Source: Raffaelea ambrosiae | Lineage: Eukaryota > Ascomycota > Sordariomycetes > Ophiostomatales > Ophiostomataceae | Direction of reading: 5' to 3' | DNA length: 64,000 nucleotides | NCBI GenBank assembly: GCA_002778195.1 | Contig: PCDI01000008.1 | Coordinates: 395,639-459,638, forward strand | In this document: one piece after another, positions 24,113-36,600 of the stretch | How the letters are laid out: each line of letters begins with the position of its first letter | Position numbering within the stretch: position 1 is the first letter of the stretch | Program-made: the position numbers and the translations under genes | The notes under the pieces: generated by a model | Told to the model about the DNA's origin: nothing | What the model saw: only the letters and a program-made list of their open reading frames with translations | Databases searched by the model: none

Positions 24113-24962
24113 GGCGTCTTTGCGGGGTGTCTGTGCTTACAGTAGAAGGACTTGGGATGGTACATGGCGTTGCTTGGAGCTTTTTTGTACTGCTTGCTTC
24201 TTGTTTCTTGCTTCCCATTTGTATTTACGGTTTCGTCCCCATTTTTCGCCCTTTATTTCTTGTATTGTATATGAACACTTGGATGGTTGGTCATTGAAGA
24301 AAAGACAAAAAAGTCGGGGAGAACGGAGGCTCAGGTTTACATGTCTTGCTTCGTTAAAAGTACAGCCGTGTGAATACACACATGGTGTGCGGATCTAGGA
24401 TCGGTCATGTCGCCCTTGACTCGGTCACCAATTAGGCTGTTGCGAGAAAAAGCCCCTGGACTCAGCCTTGTAGCCCGTTGGTGTCTGTCATAAATCGGGA
24501 CGCAATGATTAAGCCCATAGCTACCCCTCATGCGACGACTGTACGTGGGTTGCACACGATTTGGAGACGGTGAAAGAGTAATCACGCGGGTTGCGACTTC
24601 CCTTTCTGCGTGTTTTCGTTGGATTTTTCTTCCCTCGTTTGTTCTCGCTTCTCGTGCTTAGCTCCTTCCCTTTCTGGATTCAAGACTGCCTTGCCTCCCT
24701 ATCCGGCTTTTGATGGGTTTTTTTTGGCATCCGCTTCCTATCTCATGATCTCGTCCTCGTTGCATACCTTGAGCCTATTCTCGGTCTCTCGCCCATCCAC
24801 GAGTTGGTGCTCTCGACCCTTGTGTCCTTGTGTCCTTGTGTCCTTGTGTCCTTGTGTCCTTGTGCTTCTGGGTGTCTCTAGACCTCGTGTTTTTGTGTTT
24901 CTCTTGTCCCTCCACACCGCCAGCCACACACCCTCCTTTTCCTGATTTTTGCGTCGCCCACC
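24113..24962. other. Intergenic region HIR1 to beta-galactosidase
   Basis: This holds the HIR1 3' end and the beta-galactosidase promoter. The last 350 bases are pyrimidine-rich and contain an 8-bp tandem repeat. I see no gene. Confidence 0.55.
24823..24862. repeat. 8-bp tandem repeat, five perfect units
   Basis: Five perfect copies of TGTCCTTG lie 100-140 bp upstream of the beta-galactosidase start codon, probably in its promoter or 5' leader. Confidence 0.9.
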
Positions 24963-27900
24963 ATGAGTGACAACACCACACTGCCCCCGAGCATCCGTCT
25001 GGCTATCAACGTCAAAGGCAATCTGGCCAAGGAAAGCTGGGAGACTGCTGCTGCACAAGACCCTGTCCATACTTATCCAGACACCACCCCGGACTGGAAC
25101 AACCTCCAGGTCCTGCACCGCAACACTCTGCCACCCCGAAGCCACTTTTTCCAGTATGCCCGGGAAGAGGATGCTGTCGCCGGCGATGTCGCCTTTGCCC
25201 GGTGCCTAAAATTGACCGGCGACGGCGGCCACTACGAAGATGACGACGATGAGGATATCTACGGAGCTAGTGACAGCAACGCTCGTCTCCGTAGCTCCCA
25301 TGCCAGACCCGTCTGGCGTTTGCATGTGTCGCCGTCCCCGCTCATCGGCTCTTTGCCACCACCGAACGAATGGAAGATTGTCCCCGTTCCGGGCATGTGG
25401 CAGCTCCAGGGTTTCGGCCGCGGGCCCCAGTACACCAACATTGACTTTCCCTGGCCTGTGAACCCGCCATTCGTGCCCCTCGACGACAACGAGTGCGGCC
25501 GCTACCTGACGACCTTCCGTGTGCCTGCTCGTATCGGACCACGAGGCTGTTCGACGAACACGCCGGGCACGCAGCTGCGGCTGCGCTTCGAGGGCATCGA
25601 CTCGGCGTTTTCAGTCTGGATCAACGGCACATACGTGGGCTACTCGCAGGGGGCGCGCAATCCGAGCGAGTTTGACGTTACGGATGCGGTCAGGGTGGGA
25701 GACGAGGAGACGGAGAACACTCTTTCTGTCGAAGTGTACCAGCGCTGCGATGGGTCCTACATCGAAGACCAGGACCAGTGGTGGTTGAGCGGCATCTTCC
25801 GGGACGTGTACCTGCACGCCTTTCCGCCTCTGTCGTTTGCCGACTTTCATGTGCAGACGCTGCTCGACGACAGCTACGAAGATGCCGAGCTGTCGGTGAC
25901 CGTCCACGTCCGCGACCAAAGAGATACCGCGGAACAGGCAAAAACTGGAGGGCGTGCTGCGACCGACAGCGGGCCGACGGTGCGACTGAAGCTTACAGAC
26001 GCCGATGGCAGCGTCGTGATCATTAGCGATGCCTATGCATCACCGAGCACAGGGACGGCATCGTTCAACGTGCTGATCCGCAAGCCCAACAAATGGACAG
26101 CCGAGACGCCATACCTGTACACGCTCTTGCTGACTCTGCCCGACGGCGGCTACCCCGTGTTCCTCTCGCAGAAGGTCGGCTTCCGGCGAACCGAGCTCAT
26201 CGACGGTGTGTTCTGTGTCAATGGCAAGCCGATTAAGATTCGGGGTGTCAACCGCCATGAACACCACCCCGACTCTGGCCGCACCGTGCCCTACGCCTGG
26301 CTTCGACACGACCTCTTGCTCATGAAGCTGCACAACATCAATGCCATCCGCACGTCGCATTACATCAACGACCCGCGCCTCTACGAGCTGGCCAATGAGT
26401 TGGGCTTCTGGGTGCTCGACGAAGCCGACCTCGAATGCCACGGCTTTGAGGGGCTGGGAGGCTCGGCGGCGCCCAACAGCTGGACCTCCGACAATCACGA
26501 CTGGGAGGAGGCCTACGTAGACCGCGCGCGCCAGCTGGTGGCCCGGGACAAGAACCAGCCGTGCATCATCTTGTGGTCCCTAGGAAATGAGTCCTTTTAC
26601 GGGCGAAACCACCAGGCCATGTACGACTACATTAAGAGCGTCGACAGCACGCGACTGATCCATTATGAGGCTGATCGGGACGCGCAAACGGCCGACATCT
26701 TCAGTCGCATGTATGCCTCGGTGGACGACATCACAGCCAAGGCGAAAGAATCTGAGTGGACAAAGCCGCTCGTCCTTTGTGAATATGCACATGCTATGGG
26801 CAACGGACCTGGTGCTATCCGGGATTACATCCAAGCCTTTTACGAGTATCCGCGTCTTATGGGTGGGTTTGTCTGGGAATGGGCCAACCATGTAAGTGTT
26901 TTTTTTTGTTGATTTTTGTCTGTCGCCGGTGGGTATGTGTTTTCCAGTCCCATTCCATTCTCTAACCGAATATTAGGGGTTGCGCACACGAAACAAGAAT
27001 GGTGAAGCATACATGGCCTACGGGGGCGACTTTGGAGATGACCCAAACGACGGCAATTTTGTCATGGACGGCCTCTGTTTTTCCAACCACAGTCCCACTC
27101 CTGGGCTCGTCGAGTACAAGAAAGCCATCGAGCCTGTGCAGCTTCTTGCGTTGTCGGGAAATCGGGTGACCATTGTCAACCGGTACGACTTCCTGACTCT
27201 GGACCATCTACAGTGCACCTGGCAGATTATCTACGACGGTTCGTCCACCGACAAACGCGAGCTGATGCTTCCTACCGGCATCCAGCCACACAGCACGGCT
27301 ACGTTGGTCATTGACAGGCTCGTCTCCGAACCGGTGGGCGTGGCATATCTGACGCTCTCCTTCACCCTTCGCCTGGCAACTACCTGGGCACCCGCAGGGC
27401 ATGAAGTAGCGTTTGGGCAGGTGCGGCTGGAGGAAAGCGGAGGTCTTTCTCGACTGCGCACCCTGGCAATACCAGAAAGCCTGCGGGACCTCCCCCTGGC
27501 TGAGCCCATAACGCCTTCTCTGATTTCTGTCCGAGGCTGGGATGGGTCGCGGTGGCAGTTTGACCTCGTAAAAGGGAGCGTTACCTCGTGGACTCGTCCT
27601 GCGTACCCAGGCATCAACCTCATTACGGAGCCGTTGACTTTTGATTTGTACCGTGCGCTCACTGACAACGATGCCGGCGGCAAGTTTGGTCCACAGTGGC
27701 GCAAGCTCCGACTGCACCAGGTCAAGACGCACATTCTGCGCTCATCCTGGGCAGTCCACAAGGAGACAGGCATGGCTGAGATGACGGTGGCCTCCCGTGT
27801 GGCAGCACCGGTGCTCAACTGGGCGATTGTCGCCGAAACGACGTTCCAGTTCTCGGGCCGGGATGTATCGATCCGCGTGCGGGCCGGGGCAGAAGGTGAA

Positions 27901-28413
27901 AACTTGCCCGAGACAATTGCACGGTTTGGATTGCGGCTGGGCTTGGCCGGTGTGGACGCGGTCCGCTGGTTTGGACGTGGACCGGGCGAGAGCTACTGCG
28001 ACAAGAAGCGGAGCCAGCGCTTTGGGAATTGGGAGCGCCGGACAGACCAGCTGCTTGTCGACTACGAATACCCACAGGACAATGGCAACCGAACGGATGT
28101 GCACTGGGTTGAGTTCCTGGGTCCACTGAAATCAGGAGCCGATCTGTCGACTTCCGATGACTCTCGTCGTGTTCTTCGAGCTCGGTTTGCCCACGAAGAT
28201 GGCACCAGCTTCCAGGCTCTGCGGTACACGGCAGACGACCTGGACGCGGCCAAGCACCCATATGAGCTGCGGTCGCGGAGGCGTGACGACACAGTTGTAC
28301 ACTTGGATTGGGCTCACCACGGACTAGGCACGGGCAGCTGTGGACCGGCCACCCTGCCCGAGTACCAGCTACGAACCGACAGAGAGTTTGACGTGGAGAT
28401 TCTCCTGGACTAA
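24963..28413 (+). CDS. GH2 (LacZ/LAC4-type) beta-galactosidase
   Basis: Family members hydrolyse terminal beta-galactosides such as lactose. Two exons, 24963-26891 and 26977-28413, join in phase 0 (FVWEWANH then GLRTRN) to give 1121 residues, the size of LacZ-type enzymes. Order: sugar-binding jelly-roll (about 60-250) with WMLSG-like DQWWLSGIFRDVYLH, an immunoglobulin-like domain, the TIM barrel with GVNRHEHHP and the acid/base Glu543 in WSLGNES, nucleophile Glu607 in LCEYAHAMGN, then the C-terminal beta-sandwich of small-chain type with WFGRGPGESY. There is no signal peptide, so the enzyme should be intracellular and need imported sugar. An acidic low-complexity insert (about 92-100) sits in the N-terminal domain. 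The intron is 85 bp with GTAAGT and CTAAC...TTAG. The gene converges on the P450 with 250 bp between stops. True substrate preference is not readable. Confidence 0.95.
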
Positions 28414-28663
28414 CTCGTTGATATCTCATTTGATTCGGGCTCTTTTGTGTTACGATACTACTTTGTTCCATTCCAGACAATCAATCACGGCCATCTAAAA
28501 AACCAAATGCTCTTTGCATTCTCCGTTCATAAAATTTTGCATTCCGCGTTTATACCAAAAATTGGGGTTTACATTAAGAAAGAAAAGGGGTATCGTCAAT
28601 TCGTCGCTTCGTTGTCAGCTCCCCTGCCTAGCCTGCATTATTGATCACTTTGGAAGGCTGCTG

Positions 28664-30707
28664 CTATGTCTTGCGCCTCCGCACTTGGATCTTGACATCG
28701 ACGGGCGGGATGATGGTCTGGCCGATCCACAGGGACTGTGGCTTTTTCTCGAGCGGCTTGAACTCGTAGTGGGTGACCATGTATGCGAGGATCATCTTGA
28801 GCTCGTGGGCCACAAAGAAGCGTCCGGGGCTGTTTATTGTTAGCCGGTGGGAACTTGGAACTATGAAAACACGCTGGGGAGGGCAGTAGGTATGTCTTAC
28901 CATGCATGTCGCCCGTGACCAAAGGCCAGATGCCTGTCGCTCGTCGTCACCATGCCCAGCTTGCGGGCCTGCGATATGGTGTCTGCTTTGTCGGTCTTGC
29001 TATTCTCTCCGTCCTTTGCCTCTTTTGCCGCTGTTTCTGCTTCCGCTTCTGCCGCTGCCTCCGCTTCCCGAATACGCGCAAACCGGAATGCATCGTACGT
29101 GTTGGGATCTGTGTACAGCTCCGGGTCGTGGTGGACGTTGGCCAGGTCCAGCATCATCAGACCGCCGTACGGCACATGCCAGCCCTCGGCTGTGTTGGTT
29201 AGGCCCTCGGCGGCCACCACCTTGCGCTTGACCAGAGACGTGGCAAAATGGCTAAAGCGCATGCTCTCGCGGATGGCGCTGTCGGTGCGCCACATGCGAG
29301 CAAGGGTAGCCTTGTTCCAGCCGGTGCCGCTCGGGTGGAGCGCCTCTGCCTCCGCGCGGATGGTGTCGAGGTAGCCCAGGGCCGGGTCGGAGGACAGCAG
29401 GTCCAGGATGACAAAGTGGCCGGTGAGGACGGTGGTGTGAATGGCGGCAAACTCGACGGGCAGCAGGCGTTTCGAGATGGCGTCGGGCTGCAGCTCCCGG
29501 GTCTGGCCCTCGGTTGCCGCGGTGCGGATGATCCACGTCACGTAGTCCTCGGGCAGGCGGGCCAGGCCCTCCTTGGTGCCGATGGTGGCGAGCCGACGGG
29601 CGAGCATGGGCTCGAGGATGGCGTGGGCGGCGCGCCACATGCGGTAGTTGCGGATCCGGAGCAGGCTGCCGACGACCGGGTGCAGCAGGCGGGGGAACAT
29701 GTTGAGCACAAAGGCGTTGACGACGACGGTGTCGGCAAAGCGGACGTACTGCTGCATCAGGTCGCGGTCGCGGCAGAGCTCGCCGCCAATGAGCAGGCGG
29801 TTGGTGATCTGGGGCACGATGGTGAGCCAGACGTCCCAGAGGGTGACGTCGTGCCACTGGCCGCCGTCCGGGACAGCCGCAAACGCGCGCGGAACGGCAT
29901 CGGCGACCTCGGCCTCGATGTCGGGGAGCATGGCGGGGAGGTGGCGGGCGAGGTTGCGGTGGACGACACGGGTGTGGAGCTCGCCGTCGTGGTGGTGGCC
30001 GGGGGTGGCCGGGCCCTGGTGCTCGATGGGCGTGAAGAAGTTGTACGCGTCGTACAAGACATCGCCGTGGGCGGCGTGGGCGGATACGATGTGGTCAGGA
30101 AGGTCCATGAACCAGGCGGTCTGGGAGCGCGGGACGACGACCTCCATGGGACGGGAAGCCGCCGAGGGGACGACAAAGGCGTGGCCATGCAAGCCATACT
30201 GTGGGAAGGGGGTTGTTAGTGCGAGGATAAGAGTACAGCAAGAGTGAGAAGGAGGGAGATGATGGGAGGCGAGCAAGTGGAAGAGGGGGGCAAGAATTCA
30301 ACCAATGAAAAGAGGGCAAACGAGAACGAGCGAAGCGAGGAAAGGAAAGACGAGCGAAGCGAGGACAAAAAAAGATAGCGTACCTTGTGGTAGCCTTCCT
30401 TGACCCAACGGTCAAAGTACAGGACATAGCCGAGCCAGTTGCGGAGGGTGGCGACGGTGCTGTCGCCGTAGCCGACCCGGGGCAGGGACTTGGGGTAGCG
30501 GGGCTTGAGGGCGCAGTCGAGGAGGAAGCCGCCGACGAGGAAGGCAGTGACGGCGGCGGCGACGTTGGAGCCGGTGAGGTATTGGGAGGAGAGGGCGACG
30601 ATTCCGGCCGTGAAGCCGGAGGGGGACGAAGACGAGGGCGGTTGTGGTGACGAAGAGAAGTTGCTGCCGGGCAGGAGTCCGGCACTGTTGTTGTGGGAGA
30701 GGGCCAT
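28664..30707 (-). CDS. Cytochrome P450 monooxygenase
   Basis: A membrane-bound haem monooxygenase needing NADPH-P450 reductase. Three exons, 30707-30384, 30198-28901 and 28829-28664, give 595 residues. A hydrophobic N-terminal anchor (about 48-65) precedes a PKSLPRVGYGD hinge. The K-helix ExxR reads ESMR, the family's PERF-region equivalent is DAFRFARIRE, and the haem loop is FGHGRHACPG with Cys541. Between the last two lies a long Ala/Glu/Lys-rich insertion (about 490-525) that is unusual for the fold. Intron 2 splits the codon of the haem ligand itself (TG|C). Intron 1 (185 bp) contains a 16-bp direct repeat. The HGRHACPGRFF loop is typical of fungal ent-kaurene-oxidase-like and CYP68-like enzymes, but no diterpene or peptide synthase is near, so the substrate is unknown. 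An in-frame ATG at 30854 exists, but 30707 starts the likely anchor segment. Confidence 0.92.
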
Positions 30708-31239
30708 TGGGGGGGAAGAAGAAGAACGAACTGAGACAAGAGGCTTCTTCTGCTGTCTCTCTCTCTCGAAAATGGACGAGTTGATCTCGATCAATCGACG
30801 TCGAGTCTTTGTTTTGCTCCTTTTCTCTTTTTTCTTGTTGCTTGTTCTTTTCAACGCGTGGCTCTCGCAGGAAGAACACGTTCTTTATCTTGGCCACAGA
30901 ACAGATTGCCTCGGGGTTGTGAACTTGTCCGTTGGCCCTTATGTGGCTTGCCGGGACACTTTTTTTGTTTTCTTTTGGCCTCTTGCTCTCTTGGTAGTCT
31001 GATCTCATGCGTCCCCTGTTCGGAGTGTTTCATTCAACGTAGACTCCGAGGCGGGAAGGGCAGAATGGGAGCGCAGGAGAGGAGTATGGGGTGTTCAAGG
31101 TGGACCCTACCCGTGTATTCCAGGAGTCGGGTGTAAGTGGAAAAGTGGGTGTGGGCTGAAAGATGACGAGGACGAGAGGAGGAGACCGTGGGAGAGCGGG
31201 AGAGGGCAAAAGAATGAGAATGAAGTCGGAGGGTGGGTG

Positions 31240-31258
31240 AGAGAGAGAGAGAGAGAGG
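31240..31258. repeat. (GA)n microsatellite
   Basis: About nine GA dinucleotides, followed after a short gap by two A-rich runs. Confidence 0.9.
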
Positions 31259-31972
31259 GTCAGAGCCAAAAAAAAAAAAGAAAAAAAAAAAGAAAAAGAG
31301 GAAAGGCGACCCAAGAGGCTGGCATTACAAATAACACGGGATATCAGCACTAAGAAACCTACGAGTGCTCCTTCTGGCCTTGCCAGAGTTTCGGGTCAGA
31401 GATCCTTGGACGAGTCCCGGGGGGTTGTTCCTTTTCGCCATTGCTCTGGGTTGTGGGCGATTTTGATTTTGATTTTTGATTTTGATTTTTTGAATTTCTC
31501 CTGCAGCCCTTCCTTATGCAGAGCATGCTCTCGCATACGTTCACACACTGGTCAAGAAGTCTTTGGCCTCGATTGTATCGTCCCCCCAGACGAAGAAGGA
31601 GGAGGGGTCGCCCCCCCCCTGCCGCGTTTTGTCGTGTTTGAGGGCTGTGCGTTTGATTATTTGATTATTTTTTTTTTCCCCTTCTATCTGTCGATCGTGG
31701 GCCTTGCGTTGGTCCGTGGTGTGGTATCCTGGTTTGGGGAAGGCATGCTTCATTGTGTACGGGAAGAGGGAAGAGCAAAGTGGCTGCCGCTGTATGCATT
31801 GTCCTCTGCGTCCATCTTTTTTGTCTTTCTTTGCATCGTCGTTGGTCTGTCCTTGGCTCGTCATTGGCTCGCCATTGTTCTCGTTTACTGAAAGCAGCAT
31901 ATTTGTCCACTTTCGAGCGCGGCGAACCCAATGTATTGGCAGCAAGAAAGATGCATTGCGACTCTGCCAGAT

Positions 31973-31991
31973 CACACACACACACACACAC
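31973..31991. repeat. (CA)n microsatellite
   Basis: About nine CA dinucleotides in a row, in non-coding DNA. Confidence 0.9.
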
Positions 31992-33625
31992 GATGCTGCA
32001 CAAAAATCAGCCAGTCAGAGGGAGGCAAAATGCAATGGGCCAAACGGGGAAGCAAAGCCCAGCAGAGGAGATAGATTTGCGGCCGCCCGTGGCTGGCCAT
32101 CAGCAGACAACTGTTTGAACAGGACCAAAGAGGTTTAGCCGGCGGGGTGGCTTATGGTGGTGGCTTGGGGGGTTTGGAGAGACGGGACAATCTTGATTGA
32201 TTTTTATTTTTATTTTGGGAGCGCTTTGATGGCAACGCCATCGCCGTTCGGTGGCTGTCGCTGACACTTTTTTTTCTTGTCTTTCTTAATTGTTTCAAGG
32301 CGTTTCAAAAAGTCGACAAGAACAGCAGTTCCAACGAATCAGGGGCAAGTCTTGTTGCATGGTGCCTGTGCATTAGTTGTGTTTTTTTGCGCTTTGCGTT
32401 TGGATTTTCTTGGACTCATCACGTGAAGACAATGAGAGAAGCATACTGGAATGAACTGCCTTGTGCGCCGTTTTTGTGCTCTTTATTGTTCTTGCACTCA
32501 GTCTCGGGGTGGTAGCTGACAGGGGAGGAGGCAAGAACGCCAGCTTATGCCTATTTTTAAACCCTGGGTAGTCAGACCGTTGTGTCTTTTTGTTTTCTTA
32601 TCCTTATTTAGACTACAAATTAGCGCACTCCCTTCCCTTAAGTCACCACACCTTGAGGGGAGGCAACGAGGCGGATGAGGCGGTGGACACCATGGCTGCC
32701 ACGGTTGCTCCGACGGCGAGCACCCGGCGGGAAGACACCATCGTATGCGAGTGTGAGTATGTAACTAGTTAGTGACAATGGACGTGTCGAGCCTGAATAT
32801 TCAAAGGACATAGATTCTCCCCCGATTAAACTCCAGCCAGTTGGACTAGGGACACGAACACCCCAGCCCAGAACCAGGCTTTCTTGTCTCTTTGGCTAAG
32901 TGGCGCGAACCACAATCTAAGCATATACTGACTTCCTTTTTGTCTTCTCTCCGGGTAAAGCAACGGACCTGCCTCTTTCATGCCCCTTTGTGTGTATTGT
33001 CAGATACAGTACGCTTCTGCCTGTAATGTATCTGAAGTCTCGCCGATGACGACAAACATTACTAATGCATAAAATGTGACCCGAACATTTTCACCTTTTT
33101 TCTTTTCTTTTCACACATGAGATTCAACGGCTGACTCCCCATCGATCTCCAGAAGCACAAAGCAAGAAGAAAAAAGGGGACTCGTCATATTGTAAAGTAC
33201 AAAAGCGAAGAAAGTTGCACTCTTCAGTCATGATAATAATCTAGCCAAAAAAAAAGCCAATCCCAAAGGAACCCAGCAACCCACGCTTCTTAGCATAAAA
33301 GAGGCAGGCGAAAAAAGAGAAAGAGAAAAAATCGCAGATAGCAAATGATGTTTTTGTTCCCATCAAACTAACACACATGAACGAATGGAAAAGACAAGTA
33401 AAGCGTAGAAAGAAGAGAAAGGCAGGAATGGACCTTCAGTAGAGTAATACAAAGATAATAGAATGAGAAAAGGTGCCGAAGCACAGCAAAAATAGAAGAG
33501 AAGGAACCGGTGAAACAGTGGTAGAAATGACATGTATGGAAAAAAAAATATGAATGGACGAGGATGAAAGGAAAAGAAAAAAGAGAAGAAAGGGCGAGCA
33601 GTGCCTATTGTTGACGACTGTGCAT

Positions 33626-36600
33626 TCAAGCTCGCAGTGTGACGTCGGTATTATCGCCATTGTTGTTTGCGCTGTCGTCTTCAACATCGTGCCCTGCTGT
33701 GGCGTTGTCTTCCGAGTCTGTCGCCGGCGCATCCTCGCCCAGTGCTGCCCGACGCGCAATGTCACGCTCGTGGTACACCTCTGACCGACGTCGTTCTGCC
33801 TCGGTCAGACAGTCCACGTATGTGCGGTACTTGACAATCTCCCGCAGGAGGTATGAGCTTTTGCGCTCCCAGTTCGACATGGCCTTGGTCGCATTGGCAC
33901 CGCGAGGAGTAAATGCCAGCAGCATCGGCGAACGCAGCGCATTGTGCGCCTGCAGGTCCTCCTCGATGCCCTTGACATACGCTAGCAGAGTCTGCAGCTG
34001 CTGGGACTCCGTAGCTGTCGATCCGCGCAGCGATTGGGCCGGCGGGGACCATTCGGCAATGTGGATTCGGTCGCCGGGCAGCTTACCGCCGTGTCGCCCG
34101 CCTCCACCTGAGCTGTGCAGTGCCGCTGTTGCTGATGCCGCCAGGCCGCTTGACGATGACCCGGTCCGCGCATGGCCAAAGTCAAATGAGCCTGACCTGA
34201 TCGAGTGCCGTGACTGTATGCTGTTCCGGCCCGCTGCTGCTGATGCGGGCCGAGATGCGGCCACAGCCGCTGTATTGACGGAGCTGGTTTCGTTGATAGC
34301 ACTGACAAGCGCATTGTTGACAATGTTGTCGCTCCACCCGTACTCAACGTTGGAGATACCGCCAATAAGCGGGTGCGTGCTCAGCCGTGCACTCCAGTAG
34401 TTGGCTGTGGTCACAAACTCCTTGCAGATCTCTGGCGTGCCCACCTGGAACAGATGGACCGCACCAGTCGGCAGGCTCAGCGCCCATACGTGCGGACGTC
34501 GGGACGAGTAGCCCGGGGGCGGCAGGGCTGAAGCCAGCGTCTGCTTGAGGCCAAAGGAACCCAGGTTGGTCGCATTCTCTTGCCAGTTGCCGCCGCCGAC
34601 CACCGCGCCCTTGGGCAGTGCTGCGTTGTTGCGGCCGCGGCCCTTGACACGCAGAGACTTGTTGGGCGTGAACGAGAAGAGGCTCAGGTAGCCCTTTTGG
34701 ACGACGGCAAATACTTCCGTCCAGTTCCTATCCTTGGCCTTCTTGTCCATGCCGTCCAGGTGGTGCTTGTGCGTAACAATGCCCTCCTTCACCCATGGCG
34801 GACCCGCCAGCTCCAGCGAATCGTCTTCCAAGAGCGCTCCGTCTGCGTTGTGTGACTGATCATCGCTGATGACGGATGCAGCGCCGCTCACAATGGCGTC
34901 TTCGCGAATAATGGCCTGGCTGAGGGCGTTGGCGAATCCAATAGACTGCTGGAAGTCACCCCGTGCCCAGGACGACCCGAACGACTCCATCGACATGGAC
35001 GTCTGCGTCCTACCCAGCGACTGCTTGCTCCAGGTCGCCGACGATCCCGCTGGGCTCCAGATCGAGTTGTTGTCCTCAAAGCTCGTCCGGCTCGACGAAA
35101 ACCCATTCGAGACGATCCCACCCATGGGGAGGCGTGCCCTCGACCGGCTCTTTGATGTCCAGCGCGAGGAACCATTCCGGGGGTTGCCGTCGTTGATGCG
35201 GCCCCGTGTCGAGGCCTGGCTTTCAGATGGAGCCTTGCTGAGCACGCTCGGTGTGCGCTTCAACATGCCCATGACTGATAGATTCTGGTTGTGCAGTGCA
35301 CCGTCGCCACCACCAAAGAGAGGCAGGCGGTCGTCGCGAATCGAGGCATATATATCCTTCAGCACAGTTTCCATTCGGGCCTCCCACTGTCGGACCGGCC
35401 CGTCAAAGGGGGCTCGGACCAGCGGGCCGCAGTCTTCGTGGTGGCCCAAAGACGACTCGGAACGCAGCTGTGTCTCCGAAGAAGACGGCTGAATCCGATC
35501 CATGGACGACCGGCCCCCGCTTTCGGTCTTGTTTGGCAAAATCGTAGGCCGTGAATGTGCAGCGGGTGCCGACTCGGCGAGGGTCTGACGGATCGATGTC
35601 ATGGTATTCTTGATAAACTGGCCACGGGTCATCTTCGTCTCGATATCGGCCAAATGCAAATCGGTATTCAGGAGCATGATGGAGTAGCAGATGGTATGGA
35701 CGATATCTATTTCAAGAAACGGGGGAGCGGTTAGCATCGATGTAAAGGGGAGTAAACAAAGTGGCATCTGTGGGATGATCCAGGGTGGAAAATGTACTGT
35801 ACGTACCCAATGATTTGAAGCCGTTACGGGGATTGCATTGACACCACCGCTTGGAAAACGACACGAGAATACGGTCCACCTGCTGGGTTTCGGCACGCAG
35901 GACGAGGCGGCTGCAGATTTCGCGGAGAGCACTCAGGATGCTCATGTTGCGGAAGTCGTATAGATCCATGTAGGCCCGGAGAGTGCGCTGGCGTACGGGA
36001 CCCTCCTCGCCCATGTAGGCGGCTGCCCGGTCTTTCTGGATGAAATCCTCATTGCCCTGGAAGATATTCAGGGCCTTTTTGCGGTCGTCCTCGGTCGGGT
36101 CGCCCACGACAAACTCGGGCTCGTCGATGGAGTGGTAGGCCGAAATAGACGACTTGGAGCTGCTCGCCCTCTTCACGACGTGGTTCCTGTCGCCGCCTCC
36201 AATCTTTATGTTGGGCATGGTCGCGCTCGATGTCAGGGCCGAACGGGGCGAAAGAGAATCGTTTTTGGGCGAGACAGTAATTGCCCCTTCGATGGGCAGG
36301 GTTAGTTGGTTGGACCCTGTCTCGTCCTGAGAACTTTCATGGGCGTGACCCGGCTTCTTGTTTGCGCTGCTGCTGTCCGTGTTTGGCGACAGAAGCATGC
36401 TGCCAACCGCCGCCGCCGCAGACGTCGACAGGGTCGTCCGGGCCGTCTTGTTCTGGTCGCGCGTGCGCTTGGGGCTCTCCTCGCTGTCGCTGGTATCGCT
36501 GAGGAAGGATCCAGAACGAGCAGGGTGTGGTAGCTTGGGCGGCTGGCGTGCAGGCGTCTCGATGCGATTTAACGGAGTCTCGTGGTCTGCTTCGAGCTCT

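Larger units (their letters stand above)
30708..33625. other. 2.9-kb non-coding region between the P450 and Sec7 genes
   Basis: This is the promoter of the P450 and the 3' side of the Sec7 gene. It is rich in simple sequence: (GA)n at 31240-31258, A-runs at 31269-31295, GATTTT repeats at 31458-31490 and (CA)n at 31973-31991. One CACGTG lies near 32420. The open frames here show no family resemblance. Confidence 0.55.
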
